NCBI GenBank assembly: GCA_030682135.1
Contig: JAUXQT010000100.1
Span: forward strand, 1 to 64,000
DNA length: 64,000 nt
Direction: 5' to 3'
Origin: Nitrospirota bacterium
Lineage (GTDB): Bacteria; Nitrospirota; Nitrospiria; Nitrospirales; Nitrospiraceae
The notes beneath the pieces were generated by a model, which did no database searches, had not been told where the DNA came from, and saw only the letters and a list, made by a program, of their open reading frames with translations. A program made the position numbers and the translations under genes. Positions 1 through 8,673 of the stretch are shown piece by piece (the first letter of the stretch is position 1; every line of letters starts with the position of its first letter).

Positions 1-1754
1 CAGGCCTCCACGACTCGCTTCGAATTGAGATAACTGTAGTTCTTGTCGGTGACGATCTCGAACCAGCCCCGCGAACTCATGTCTTCCGATTGAAACACAT
101 CGTAGACCGGGCAGACGGCGTTACACTTGGCGCAGGTCGCACAGGATTTCGACAATCGCACATAGTCGATATGGTCCGTGAAGGGCCGGTCGCTGATTTT
201 GATCCCGGGGTTGAGCATCCCGGTGGGATCGAAACTCTGCTTCACCTTCACGAACAGGTCATATAGCTCAGGACCGAACATCGTCTTCACATATTCGGCT
301 CGCACCCGGCCATCCCCATGCTCCCCGCATATCGAGCCGCCAAATCGGCTCAAGACCGTCTGGTGAATCTCGTGATAGCCCTGCACCATCTTGTCGAAAT
401 CGCCCTGATCGTTCACATCGAGCAAGGGAATGATGTGGGCGTTCCCATTTCCGATATGACCGAAAATTGCAACCGGCACGCGTTGTCCGGCGAAGAACTC
501 CTCCAGATACCGGATGAGTTCGCTGATCCGTTCAGCCGGCACCACGACATCGTCGACAAAGTTGATGGGCTTCTTTTTGGGGTCGAATCGATAGAGCGTC
601 GGATAGAGGGCCTTTCGAGCCTTCCACAATTGGTCCCGCTGCTCAGGATCGAAGGCGATGACGGGATCGGACGTGAGCCGATACCGGCGACAGATCCCGG
701 TCATACGCTCGGCCAGCTCCCGAAGATCGATCCCTTCCCCGTCAACATCCAGTTCGATCAAGAGAGTGGCAGCCGCATCGGCTGGAATCCCATGCTTCGC
801 CCGCCCGATCAAATTGAGCGTGTTGGCATCCATCACTTCCAACGCGCTCGGATACAACTCCAGCAGCTTCGGCACCGCATCGCCCACATCTTCCAAACGG
901 TGAAAATGGATGAGCGCCGTCAGGGTCGCACGAGGCTTTTCGACCAACCTGATGGTGGCTTCGCTGAACAGCCCGAGCGTGCCCTCGCTGCCGACGAACA
1001 GTTTGGGGAGATCGAAGCGGCCTGCCGTTAGCCCATCGGCGAGACCGAACAGATTGTAGCCACAACTGTTCTTACTGACAGTCGGGCGCTTCTGCGCGAT
1101 CAGGCCAGCATTGCCTTCTAACAAGGACTTCAGATCATGAAGCGGCCTGTGCGTCTTCAGTAACTGGCTGCATCGTGGATCGTCGAGTCCATAGGACTTC
1201 GCATCCAGCCATTCGCCTGATTGCAGGCAGACACGGAGCGCCTCGACATTGTCTTTGACCGCGCCGTACCGCAGCGTGTGAGGACCGGATGAGTTGTTCG
1301 CCAACATCCCACCGAGCTTGCACATGTCGCCGCTGGAGGGATCGGGACCGAAGAGCAGCCCGTCACGCGCCAGCCGCTTGTTGAGTTCAGCCAACACGAT
1401 CCCCGGCTGGACCCGAGCCCAGCACTCTTCTCGATTCAGCTCCAGCACCCGATTCAGCCGCGAGACGTCCAGAATGATCCCTGCCCCGATCGCCGAACCG
1501 GTCAGATTGGTTCCAGCCGCCCGAGGCGTCAACGGAATGCCACGCGACACGGCATAGGCGACCGTCGCTGCAATATCCTCTTCGGACTCAACAAGCACGA
1601 CGGCCTTGGGCACCATCCGATAGATACTCGCATCCACCGCATAAGCGGTCAGGGTCGAATAGTCGTCTTTGACCTTGTCGACACCGATCGCAGCTCGAAG
1701 ATCGGAAGCAATGGCGTGGGAACGATCAGGCAGAATGAGAGTTGGTGAGGTCAT
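1..1754 (-). CDS. FAD-linked oxidase with 4Fe-4S motif (GlcD/D-lactate dehydrogenase type), partial
   Basis: The ATG is at 1754 and the reading frame stays open to base 1, so the C-terminus lies outside the window. About 584 residues are visible. The N-terminal half is a PCMH-type FAD-binding domain (PRAAGTNLTGSAIGAG near residue 95, then GGMLANNSSG), followed by an FAD-oxidase C-terminal domain with the family signatures FGHIGNGNAHI and GSICGEHGDGR. A ferredoxin-like motif CATCAKCNAVCP (Cys538, 541, 544, 548) shows fusion to an Fe-S module, as in large D-lactate/2-hydroxyacid dehydrogenases that pass electrons to quinone or an Fe-S partner. Substrate cannot be read from the sequence: lactate, glycolate or 2-hydroxyglutarate are all possible. 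Family assignment is firm. Confidence 0.9.
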   Translation of the reverse strand, partial: MTSPTLILPDRSHAIASDLRAAIGVDKVKDDYSTLTAYAVDASIYRMVPKAVVLVESEEDIAATVAYAVSRGIPLTPRAAGTNLTGSAIGAGIILDVSRLNRVLELNREECWARVQPGIVLAELNKRLARDGLLFGPDPSSGDMCKLGGMLANNSSGPHTLRYGAVKDNVEALRVCLQSGEWLDAKSYGLDDPRCSQLLKTHRPLHDLKSLLEGNAGLIAQKRPTVSKNSCGYNLFGLADGLTAGRFDLPKLFVGSEGTLGLFSEATIRLVEKPRATLTALIHFHRLEDVGDAVPKLLELYPSALEVMDANTLNLIGRAKHGIPADAAATLLIELDVDGEGIDLRELAERMTGICRRYRLTSDPVIAFDPEQRDQLWKARKALYPTLYRFDPKKKPINFVDDVVVPAERISELIRYLEEFFAGQRVPVAIFGHIGNGNAHIIPLLDVNDQGDFDKMVQGYHEIHQTVLSRFGGSICGEHGDGRVRAEYVKTMFGPELYDLFVKVKQSFDPTGMLNPGIKISDRPFTDHIDYVRLSKSCATCAKCNAVCPVYDVFQSEDMSSRGWFEIVTDKNYSYLNSKRVVEA

Positions 1755-2183
1755 AGTTAAGTACGTCGATCATTCTAGATGGACTGTGCCGGAGAGAACA
1801 AGCCGTCCCGCGTGAGACAAGGGGCTAGAGCCCAGAGAGAAGCGGGCGTTCAAGTGCGTCGTCGTCGCGTTCCCGCGCGAATCATTCCAGGATGGTGAAA
1901 CCGGCACCCTTCTCACCCATCCAGATACGCAGAGACGCATCTTTCACCAAGCGTCGTCTACGCATCGCGCGGACCCTCGGCAGACCAAACTGCGTATGCC
2001 TCACGCTCTTAATCGCTGCGGCCTTGCGGAACGACCCGTTTGACCATCCGGCGGGAAACTAGACTCATGATGTGGTGCGGAGAGGTGATCCGGCGTAGGA
2101 TCGCCGAGAGAATATTAATGAGGAACGGTCAACCATGAGCTAAGGAAAAACTGAGAATGGCAAACCGTCCGCGGGAGATACAC
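1755..2183. other. Intergenic stretch without a recognised gene
   Basis: No long frame with good coding character lies here. The only candidate is a very short basic frame on the minus strand, listed separately. No terminator with a T-run and no copy of the three repeat families was seen. Confidence 0.5.
1882..2004 (-). CDS. Possible small basic protein (40 aa)
   Basis: A short frame opens with GTG at 2004 (alternative ATG at 1965) and stops with TGA at 1882. It encodes an Arg/Lys-rich peptide with a run of four Arg (MRRRRLVKDASLRIW) ending GEKGAGFTILE. The amino-acid composition looks protein-like, and the frame stays open upstream to a TAG near 2050, so it could also be the tail of a decayed gene. 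The ribosome-binding site is weak. No family recognised. Low confidence. Confidence 0.22.
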   Translation of the reverse strand: MRHTQFGLPRVRAMRRRRLVKDASLRIWMGEKGAGFTILE

Positions 2184-2678
2184 TTACTGGATAGGCGGAT
2201 AGGACACCAATACAGCTTGTGTCTTGCAGCTTAACCAATAGGAGTAGATAAAATAGATCGCTGCTATACACATCACTACAATTTCAGGCGAGGACTGTAT
2301 TCCCTGGGGCGAGTCCCATTTCAGGAAGTAGGCGCAACCTATCTTTGCGAGAGAGGCAAGACAAAAATATCTGTAGATCCCAAATACCCTAGTGAAGGCC
2401 TCATGTCGAAGCGGAGTACCTCGTATCGCTTGATGCCGGCTAAACCAGAACCAGCCGATGAGCACAACATTCAAAACCATTGAAGCTACAAGATACATAT
2501 TAGCAATTGGCCATGTCGCTCGGGACCAGTATGCAAGACCGTCAGCGAGTACGTTCTCAATGTAGAAAAGCGCTGCTCCCAGGAAGACCAGTCCAACGGC
2601 AACCTCTATAACAACCCGAACCAGCTCCATCCTATAATAAGCTTTCGTTTTTATAACTTTCTCAATGCGATCTCGCAT
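2184..2678 (-). CDS. Hypothetical four-helix membrane protein
   Basis: 164 residues; ATG at 2678 preceded by GAGG seven bases upstream. Hydrophobic segments at about 22-42, 58-80, 98-118 and 130-150 predict a small polytopic inner-membrane protein with a basic N-terminus (KVIKTKAYYRMELVR). No conserved motif recognised. The DNA is visibly richer in A+T than its neighbours, which fits acquisition by transfer, but that is inference. It stands alone: the upstream gene is on the opposite strand and the oxidase downstream is more than 400 bases away. Confidence 0.65.
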   Translation of the reverse strand: MRDRIEKVIKTKAYYRMELVRVVIEVAVGLVFLGAALFYIENVLADGLAYWSRATWPIANMYLVASMVLNVVLIGWFWFSRHQAIRGTPLRHEAFTRVFGIYRYFCLASLAKIGCAYFLKWDSPQGIQSSPEIVVMCIAAIYFIYSYWLSCKTQAVLVSYPPIQ

Positions 2679-3059
2679 TAGATTACCTCACTGAGCAAGA
2701 ATATCGATTACGCGATCCTACCAACTTTCGATTTTTTCCACGGAGCCGCGAATCAGCAGCTCCGGTGACTGACTGGAGAGGGAAGAGCCTAGCAGCTGCG
2801 TCTGCGACGCTTTCATTTGAACATTCCAGAGCTCTTCGGTATACACTGATTAAAATTAGGGTCAGATCTTGTAAGCAAATACTCCCACGCCTAGCCCGCA
2901 TTCTCGTCAGTTATAGCAATTGTACGCCTGAGGGACTGAAAGGCAACGACTCCTTCTCTTCCGTTCACCGCACTTGAAAATTTACAGTGGATCGGCAGGC
3001 CGTCCTTGACTGTGCGCATCGGACGAGAACCCTCTCCCTGTCGATCAAGAACCGTACCA

Positions 3060-3185
3060 AGCTTGCTTGATCTTTCCCCAGGGGTGGGGGCTGATGATCT
3101 TCCACTGCGCGCGTCCAACGAGGGCCTTCTGAGGCCGCGCGTTGCGCGAGCACAGAAGATCATCAGCCTCCATCCCCTTCCACCC
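3060..3185. repeat. Family A palindromic element, copy A1
   Basis: A core (about 3102-3155) containing CACTGCGCGCGTCCAACGAG and CGCGCGTTGCGCGAGCACAG around a GGCCT-tctg-AGGCC hairpin is enclosed by a left arm at 3081-3101 (ending GGCTGATGATCTT) and a nearly perfectly complementary right arm at 3156-3177. The same core occurs near 14480, 19801, 21279 and 21443, with different arms each time. The left flank carries AAGCTTGCTTG, shared with copy A2. It lies in the 556-bp gap upstream of the glutathionyl-hydroquinone reductase gene, which otherwise holds nothing recognisable. Confidence 0.85.
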
Positions 3186-3234
3186 CTATCACTTCGCCAG
3201 GATTGTGGTACGTTAGAGACAGTAGGAGTTCAGC

Positions 3235-4179
3235 ATGACCATCAAGGCACAATTTCCGGACGAGCAAAACGTCGAAGGCGCCTTCACCAGGCAGCCGGAT
3301 CTGTTCAAGAACTGGGTGACCGCGAGCGGGAGCTCCGGCTACCAAGCTGCAAGCGGCCGCTACCACCTCTATGTCTCGTTGGCATGCCCCTGGGCCCATC
3401 GCACGATCATTGTGCGGAAACTCAAGAAGCTCGAAGACGTGATCGGCATGACGGTCGTGGACCCGATCCGCGACGAGCGCGGCTGGGCCTTCCGCGAAGG
3501 GCCGGGCCATTCGCTCGACCCCATCAACGGATTCCAGTTCCTCAGCCAGGCCTACAAGGCCACCGATCCCGACTATCGGGGACGATTCACCGTCCCTGTC
3601 TTGTGGGATACCGTCACGAAACGCATCGTGACCAATTCCGACGACGACCTCATGCGCATGTTCAACGGCGAATTCAACCGCTTCACCGAGAACACGATCG
3701 ACCTCTATCAAGACGGCATCAGGAAAGAAATCGACGACCTCAACACCTTCATCTACGAAAACGTGAACGACGGGGTCTATCGCGCGGGATTCGCCACCTC
3801 GCAGCGGGCCTATGAGCGGGCCGTCTTGCGCCTCTTCGACGCCCTCGATCAACTGGAAGCCAGGCTCGCGCGCCAACGCTACCTCTTCGGTTCACAGTTC
3901 CTCGAAACCGATTGGCGCCTGTTCGTCACCCTCGTGCGCTTCGACGCCGTCTACCACGGCCATTTCAAGTGCAACATCCGCCGGATCATCGACTACCCCA
4001 ATCTCTTCAACTACCTCAAAGACCTCTATCAGACCGACGGCATCGCCGACACCGTGAACTTCGACCACATCAAGCGGCATTACTACATCACCCACGACGA
4101 CATCAATCCGACCAGGATCGTCCCCCTCGGTCCGGACCAGGATCTCACGACTCCCCATGGCCGCGAGCGCCTCCGCTAA
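3235..4179 (+). CDS. yqjG: Glutathionyl-hydroquinone reductase (Xi-class glutathione transferase)
   Basis: 314 residues, a normal length for the ECM4/YqjG family. The active-site signature CPWAHRT lies near residue 50, inside a thioredoxin-like N-terminal domain, followed by an all-helical C-terminal domain. The family reduces glutathionyl-hydroquinones, using the motif cysteine, and acts in the cytoplasm in quinone detoxification. TAGGAG six bases before the ATG supports the start. It is a single-gene unit: a large inverted repeat follows the stop codon and palindromic element A1 precedes it. The family assignment is secure; the physiological substrate is inferred from the family. Confidence 0.92.
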   Translation: MTIKAQFPDEQNVEGAFTRQPDLFKNWVTASGSSGYQAASGRYHLYVSLACPWAHRTIIVRKLKKLEDVIGMTVVDPIRDERGWAFREGPGHSLDPINGFQFLSQAYKATDPDYRGRFTVPVLWDTVTKRIVTNSDDDLMRMFNGEFNRFTENTIDLYQDGIRKEIDDLNTFIYENVNDGVYRAGFATSQRAYERAVLRLFDALDQLEARLARQRYLFGSQFLETDWRLFVTLVRFDAVYHGHFKCNIRRIIDYPNLFNYLKDLYQTDGIADTVNFDHIKRHYYITHDDINPTRIVPLGPDQDLTTPHGRERLR

Positions 4180-4195
4180 TGGCGGGCTGTTCCTT

Positions 4196-4260
4196 TGGTT
4201 CATCTGGTTTATCTCGTTTATCTGGTTGAACCAAACAAACAAGATAAACCAGATGAACCA
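4196..4260. terminator. Long inverted repeat after yqjG
   Basis: Arms of 19 bases, 4196-4214 (TGGTTCATCTGGTTTATCT) and 4242-4260, are perfectly complementary around a 27-base loop. The loop itself contains TTATCTGGTTGAACC, so the structure is built from seven-base units of the TGGTTTA/TCATCTG kind. It starts 17 bases after the stop codon. There is no T-run, so termination is a guess; it may equally be a heptamer repeat. Related sequence lies at 12147-12205 and 20455-20520. Confidence 0.6.
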
Positions 4261-4474
4261 GACAAACCCTCTCCACATCGCTTCGTCGTAGCATTTCAGG
4301 GCAGTCAGCCAGGCGCCGTTGCCCTATTCTGCTACGAAACTTTGTGGGTAACGGTCAGGGCTCCGCACTGATCCTGCTCTAACCACTCGACAGATCACGC
4401 ATTTGCTAGCTCCATCCGGCGCCGGGGGTGATGGCATTCCCCTTGCTCTATTCAATCATCAATAGGCTCAAACG

Positions 4475-4599
4475 CAGGATGCTCAAAAAGGCTGCCAGCA
4501 AGGCCGCAGCGAGTGAAGGGCCGAGGCGTACCCGGAGGGTACGTTGAGGGTCTGAACGATGCGAGAACGCAGCTGGCAGGCTTTTTCAGCATCTTGCCT
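4475..4599. repeat. Family B element with terminal inverted repeats, copy B1
   Basis: The ends GATGCTCAAAAAGGCTGCCAGC and its near-complement ending TTTTTCAGCATC form terminal inverted repeats of about 22 bases around about 80 bases of interior. The interior differs from copies B2, B3 and B5 but the termini match. It ends only 17 bases before the start of the YbaK-type gene. Confidence 0.75.
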
Positions 4600-4616
4600 A
4601 CCCCATGGAGGTTGCC

Positions 4617-5102
4617 ATGCCCGTCCTGAAGAGACTCCAAACCTATCTCGACAGCCACAAGATCGCCTACAAGCTGCTCAGCCATGACAAGGCCTTCAGC
4701 TCACAAAGGACGGCTGAGGCCCTTCACGTACCCGGCGACCTGTTTGCCAAAGTGGTAGTCGTCAAAGCCGACGAGCGGTTTGTGATGGCGGTTGTCCCCT
4801 CCACCTGGCGGGTCGATTTCAAACGGCTCGAAGAGGCCCTGGACAGCAAACATGTCAGGCTGGCAACGGAGCACGAACTGGCGGAACTCTTTCCGGACTG
4901 CGAAGTGGGGACGATGCCGCCATTCGGCAATCTCTACAATATGAACGTCTATGTCGATCAACTGCTCTCGCAGGATGAACATATCTTTTTCGAGGCCGGG
5001 ACCCATACGGGAGCCATGAAGCTCCGCTATCGAGATTTCGCGGAACTGGTTCACCCTCTGGTAGCGCAATTCCATCGGGAGCCCTCGTCGTTGCAGTACT
5101 AG
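4617..5102 (+). CDS. YbaK/ProX-type aminoacyl-tRNA deacylase domain protein
   Basis: 161 residues from the ATG at 4617; GGAG sits six bases upstream, so this start is preferred to the in-frame ATG at 4605. The whole protein is one YbaK/aminoacyl-tRNA-editing domain: the FAKVVVVKADERFVMAVVP segment carries the conserved Lys, and GTMPPFGN matches the family's G-x-x-x-P-F-G loop. Members hydrolyse mischarged aminoacyl-tRNAs in trans; which tRNA this one edits cannot be told. Family B element B1 lies directly upstream and could contain or disturb its promoter. Confidence 0.85.
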   Translation: MPVLKRLQTYLDSHKIAYKLLSHDKAFSSQRTAEALHVPGDLFAKVVVVKADERFVMAVVPSTWRVDFKRLEEALDSKHVRLATEHELAELFPDCEVGTMPPFGNLYNMNVYVDQLLSQDEHIFFEAGTHTGAMKLRYRDFAELVHPLVAQFHREPSSLQY

Positions 5103-5119
5103 GGCCGAGGAAAAGAGCG

Positions 5120-5310
5120 TATGGCTGATAGCTGATGGCTCGGAGAAAGCACCCTCTGTCGGAAAGAAGAGTCGATCATGGGGTTTGGCAGTTCCCCACG
5201 CTGAATCTTAGCCATAAGCTATCAGCCACACACTCATCTCTCTTCTGCTATACGCCATCAGCCATCAGCTCTTCCGCTATACGCTATCGGCTATCAGCTC
5301 TGGGTTCCGT
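5120..5310. repeat. Family C heptamer repeats in inverted arrangement
   Basis: GCTGATA-GCTGATG units at 5124-5140 are followed at 5210-5305 by the complementary series (GCTATCAGCC, GCCATCAGCCATCAGC, GCTATCGGCTATCAGC). The two halves can pair into a large imperfect hairpin. The same GCTGATG unit occurs inside the formate dehydrogenase gene at 59208-59242. The rest of the 5103-5575 gap shows no gene. Confidence 0.7.
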
Positions 5311-5575
5311 TTCACGCTTCCAGGCGCTTGCGCAGCTTTCGTCACATTCCTTGCATGCCCACCAGGTGCGTGTTAGGGTGACACGTGATCGCGTAAGACC
5401 TTCCGTGCTTGGAGGCTGCAACCCTCCAGTAGACACGAAGTCTCCCGCGATCTTTTTTTGTCCGCACGCAGCCGTCCGTATCTGCTGAGCATTTCGTCGA
5501 AGGCCGACTCATCCCTCGCGTTCATTGCTAGCCCGACAGACTCGTGGGGACCTCACAACATCAAGAGGTGCATCC

Positions 5576-6589
5576 GTGTTTCATGAATTTACGTCAACCG
5601 TTCGAGCACTCCTCCACGACGCCGCGGGGAGTCTCTATCACATCGTCATCGTCGCCTTGAGTGCGGGCATTGCGCTCTTGCTCCCGGCAGGCGCCAGACA
5701 TTTTCTTTCGTTTTGGGCGCGCGTCGAACAGGACAAACTCTCACTCATCGCTGTGGAAATGACCTTGACGGTGCTGTTGATCATCGGCCTCAACTACATC
5801 CGTCGCAGCATGCGGGATCGAGCCCTCGCACTGATGGCAACCGGAGCGGGCCTCGTCTCGTTCTTTCCGCGCCGCACGCGGGGAGCGCAACGGCATATCG
5901 CAAAGCTCCGGGAAGAACAGGGCACAGGCCGAACCATCTCGGTCATCGGGTCGACCGGCCACAGCACGTTTGTGGACCAAGTGGGAGGCCTGTCCTCCGT
6001 CCTCGACAAGTGCCTGGGGGCCAGAATCATGCTGGTGAATCCCTACAGCCAGGAAGCGAGCGCCCGTATCCAGGCGATCAACCATCCCGAGTTCACGCTG
6101 GAACAATTCCGGGCGGAAGTCCGGCAGAGTATCCTGCTCCTCAAACGGCTGAAGGCCATGGGGAAGGCCGTCAAACTGAAGCTCTACTCGGATTCTCCGC
6201 TGATGAAATTGGTCATCCTGGGAGATTACCTCTGGCTCCAGCATTACCATGCCGATTTGGATGTGAAAACCATGCCGGAATATGTCCTGCGGCATAACAG
6301 CAAGGACCACGGTCTCTATACCCTCTACGCTCATTACTTCGTACAGCGTTGGGCGAGCGTCGAGATTCCGGAATATGATCTGGAAACGGACGAGCTGATC
6401 TATCGGAATAAGACCGGCAGCGAAATCCGGAGGGAGCGGTTTGAAATGGAGCCGGCGCCAGAAGAGATCGGAGCCCCGATAGGATCCTTCGAGCTCACCA
6501 CCAAGCCGACCCACTTGGAGTTGAGCCGATCGGTCCGAACCAAAACCGACAGAACTGCGATCGGACTTCTCCCGAGCCTGAGCGATTAG
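5576..6589 (+). CDS. Two-helix membrane protein with PLD-like soluble domain, function unknown
   Basis: The GTG at 5576 is chosen because AGAGG lies five to nine bases upstream; a longer TTG start at 5525 has no such site. The product has about 337 residues. Two hydrophobic segments (about 17-38 and 55-75) are followed by a soluble domain whose SVIGSTGHSTFVD and LYSDSPLMKLVILGDYLW segments resemble a phospholipase-D-like fold, but a complete HxK catalytic motif is not visible. An RNA- or lipid-related role would be a guess. It converges with the 6586-7164 gene: the two stop codons overlap by four bases. Confidence 0.7.
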   Translation: MFHEFTSTVRALLHDAAGSLYHIVIVALSAGIALLLPAGARHFLSFWARVEQDKLSLIAVEMTLTVLLIIGLNYIRRSMRDRALALMATGAGLVSFFPRRTRGAQRHIAKLREEQGTGRTISVIGSTGHSTFVDQVGGLSSVLDKCLGARIMLVNPYSQEASARIQAINHPEFTLEQFRAEVRQSILLLKRLKAMGKAVKLKLYSDSPLMKLVILGDYLWLQHYHADLDVKTMPEYVLRHNSKDHGLYTLYAHYFVQRWASVEIPEYDLETDELIYRNKTGSEIRRERFEMEPAPEEIGAPIGSFELTTKPTHLELSRSVRTKTDRTAIGLLPSLSD

Positions 6590-7164
6590 AAGAGCGGATG
6601 GTGAGGGCTCGACGTGAAGGGCGCTGTGCTCGGCGCAGCGCCCGCGTTCCCCAGAAAGCGCCACGCTCCATCCTCATGAACCAGATAGTGGACCTCGCGA
6701 AACCAACTATCCAACGTGATCCGCGTGCCGCCCTTGTCCTCCGTACCGTATAGGCCGCCGGTGCAGGTGATTTCCGCACGCAACTGAGGCCCTGACCGGA
6801 ACACCTTCACCTCCGAGAAGAGATGGGTCGACGACAGGTCGCGGTAATGGGTGAACACCTCGCCCCAAATCCGGCGCACATCCACCGGTTTCAAGCCATG
6901 GTAGTTGTAGCCCTTGGCGTAGAATTGCAGCAGCGGCTCCAGATCCTCTTTCTGCACGGCGGATTCGGCACGGCCGAACGCCGCCAGAATCTCCTGCACG
7001 GTCGGATCTGAGACGACGGATGCATGATCGTGAACAGCCCGGCCATCGACCGTGAGTAAGACTTCCGGAAGAATCTGCACCACCGCATGACTCTCAGGCG
7101 AAAGTGCGAAGATAACGACCGCCACTACTGCGAGAACTCTACGCCGAATCCTGTGGTTATCCAT
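6586..7164 (-). CDS. Exported SnoaL/NTF2-like protein
   Basis: 192 residues with a signal peptide (RRRVLAVVAVVIFALSPESHA). The mature part looks like a cone-shaped NTF2/SnoaL domain: an N-terminal helix (DPTVQEILAAFGRAESAVQKED), the FYAKGYNYHGLK turn, then alternating strands ending in DGAWRFLGN. Such domains bind small hydrophobic ligands or act as nuclear-transport-factor-like enzymes; no catalytic set is evident here. GAGGGAG precedes the ATG. Its stop overlaps that of the convergent gene. Likely periplasmic. Confidence 0.7.
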   Translation of the reverse strand: MDNHRIRRRVLAVVAVVIFALSPESHAVVQILPEVLLTVDGRAVHDHASVVSDPTVQEILAAFGRAESAVQKEDLEPLLQFYAKGYNYHGLKPVDVRRIWGEVFTHYRDLSSTHLFSEVKVFRSGPQLRAEITCTGGLYGTEDKGGTRITLDSWFREVHYLVHEDGAWRFLGNAGAAPSTAPFTSSPHHPLF

Positions 7165-7339
7165 GACATGATCTCCCTCGATAACAAATTACCGGATGCC
7201 CCCTGCGCCAATAGCGCGCGAACGAGGTCTCAATCGTCACATTTCCCCTTCCCCGCGAGTATACTAAGGGGGAAATCCTGCAGGCCTACAGATCACGACA
7301 AAACCACACATCCGAAAAAAGAGAAGCTAGCGCAGCGTA

Positions 7340-7489
7340 CAGAATGCTCAAAATGGCCATCCTCTTAATCCGTCGTTCGGATCTCGTATCTCGTCGTTCG
7401 CACAGGAAAGATTTCCTGGCCTGCGAGATACGCTTCACGAGGGACGCTTCACAGTCTTTGGCGCGGGCGGACTTTTTCAGCATTCTGAC
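7340..7489. repeat. Family B element, copy B2
   Basis: Runs from CAGAATGCTCAAAATGG to GACTTTTTCAGCATTCTG. The interior holds CGTCGTTCGGATCTCGTATC, a palindrome AGGAAAGATTTCCT and the complementary GAGATACGCTTCACGAG, so the inside can also fold. Nearly identical to B5 and, in reverse orientation, to B3. It fills the gap upstream of the RbgA-type gene; the rest of 7165-7558 has no gene. Confidence 0.85.
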
Positions 7490-7558
7490 AGGCCGTCACA
7501 TATATGATGGCTACCAGTGTAGAATGTAGTTCATTTTTATCAGAAAGTCTGTCTCCCC

Positions 7559-8422
7559 ATGTCTATACAGTGGTTTCCCGGACACATGAACGCGGCGCGC
7601 AAAGAAGCGGCCAAGACGATGGAGGTGATCGATGTCATCGTCGAGGTGCTGGATGCGCGCATACCGGACGCCAGCGTCAACCCGCTGATCGAAGAACTGC
7701 GCCTGGTCCGCCAGCGTCCCTGCCTGAAAGTCCTCAACAAGGCCGACCTTGCCGATCCCGCCGTCACACAGGCATGGCTCAACCTGTATAACCGGCAACC
7801 GGACGTCAGCGCCGTGGCCCTCTCGTGCAGTCAGGCGGGCGACGCAGCCAAGATCCCCCAGCTCTGTCAGGCGCTCGCCCCCCATCGCAACAGCAGCGTC
7901 AAGCCGCTCCGTATGCTGATCATGGGAATCCCCAACGTCGGGAAATCGACCCTGATGAACCGGCTCCTCAATCGCCGTATCGCTCGCGTGGGCGACGAAC
8001 CGGCGGTGACCAAAGTTCAACAGCGTCACAAACTGAACGACCATATGGCCATCACCGATTCACCGGGCCTGTTGTGGGGAACGATCAAAGATCCGAACGT
8101 CGGCCTGCTGCTCGCGACGGTCAACGCCGTGGGCCACAAAGTCGTCGATGACGAAACCGTCGCCGAATTTCTCGCGGCCATCCTGCTGGCGCGCTATCCT
8201 GCCAGGCTCACGGCTCGCTACGGCTTCGCGGTAGAAGGGCTGACGAGTTCGGACGTGCTCGACGCCATCGCCAAAAAGCGCGGCTGCCTGCTGACCAGGA
8301 GCGGCGGCGGACTGGACCGTGACAAGGCGGCGAGAATTCTCCTGTTGGACTACCGCAACGGCACATTGGGCCGTACCAGCCTGGAGACGCCTGAGCCGTC
8401 GCCGGACGAGCCGCCCCAATAA
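7559..8422 (+). CDS. rbgA: Ribosome biogenesis GTPase, RbgA/YlqF type
   Basis: 287 residues with circularly permuted GTPase motifs: G4 NKAD at 60-63 comes before the P-loop GIPNVGKST at 123-131 and G3 DSPG at 167-170. The N-terminal WFPGHM motif is diagnostic of the YlqF/RbgA family, which assists late large-subunit assembly by binding the 50S particle. The C-terminal helical domain (about 180-280) is present, so the protein is complete. No strong ribosome-binding site is seen. Upstream lies family B element B2. Confidence 0.92.
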   Translation: MSIQWFPGHMNAARKEAAKTMEVIDVIVEVLDARIPDASVNPLIEELRLVRQRPCLKVLNKADLADPAVTQAWLNLYNRQPDVSAVALSCSQAGDAAKIPQLCQALAPHRNSSVKPLRMLIMGIPNVGKSTLMNRLLNRRIARVGDEPAVTKVQQRHKLNDHMAITDSPGLLWGTIKDPNVGLLLATVNAVGHKVVDDETVAEFLAAILLARYPARLTARYGFAVEGLTSSDVLDAIAKKRGCLLTRSGGGLDRDKAARILLLDYRNGTLGRTSLETPEPSPDEPPQ

Positions 8423-8673
8423 CGACGGTGCGGCCTGAAAACCGGCTCACGGTCTCTGGTCCGTCTCGTTCCCGTCTATTTCGTTGAACCGATGAGCCAG
8501 ATAGCCTCTTTCGGCCAGATCCCCCACTACGTTCCGCAAAATGACGCGACAACCATTTTCTCACTGTAAGACATTTTTTTGCTTCCTCAGCCGATGCGAA
8601 TCGCGTAGAATGGCCCCGCTTCTTGCAAACTACGATTGCATTCGAGGATGAAGATCAACGATGGGCACCCTGT

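Noticed and set aside
3060-3185. Candidate structural RNA gene or attachment site at the family A elements
   Set aside because: No promoter or terminator is attached, and no integrase is near; treated as a repeat with unknown role.
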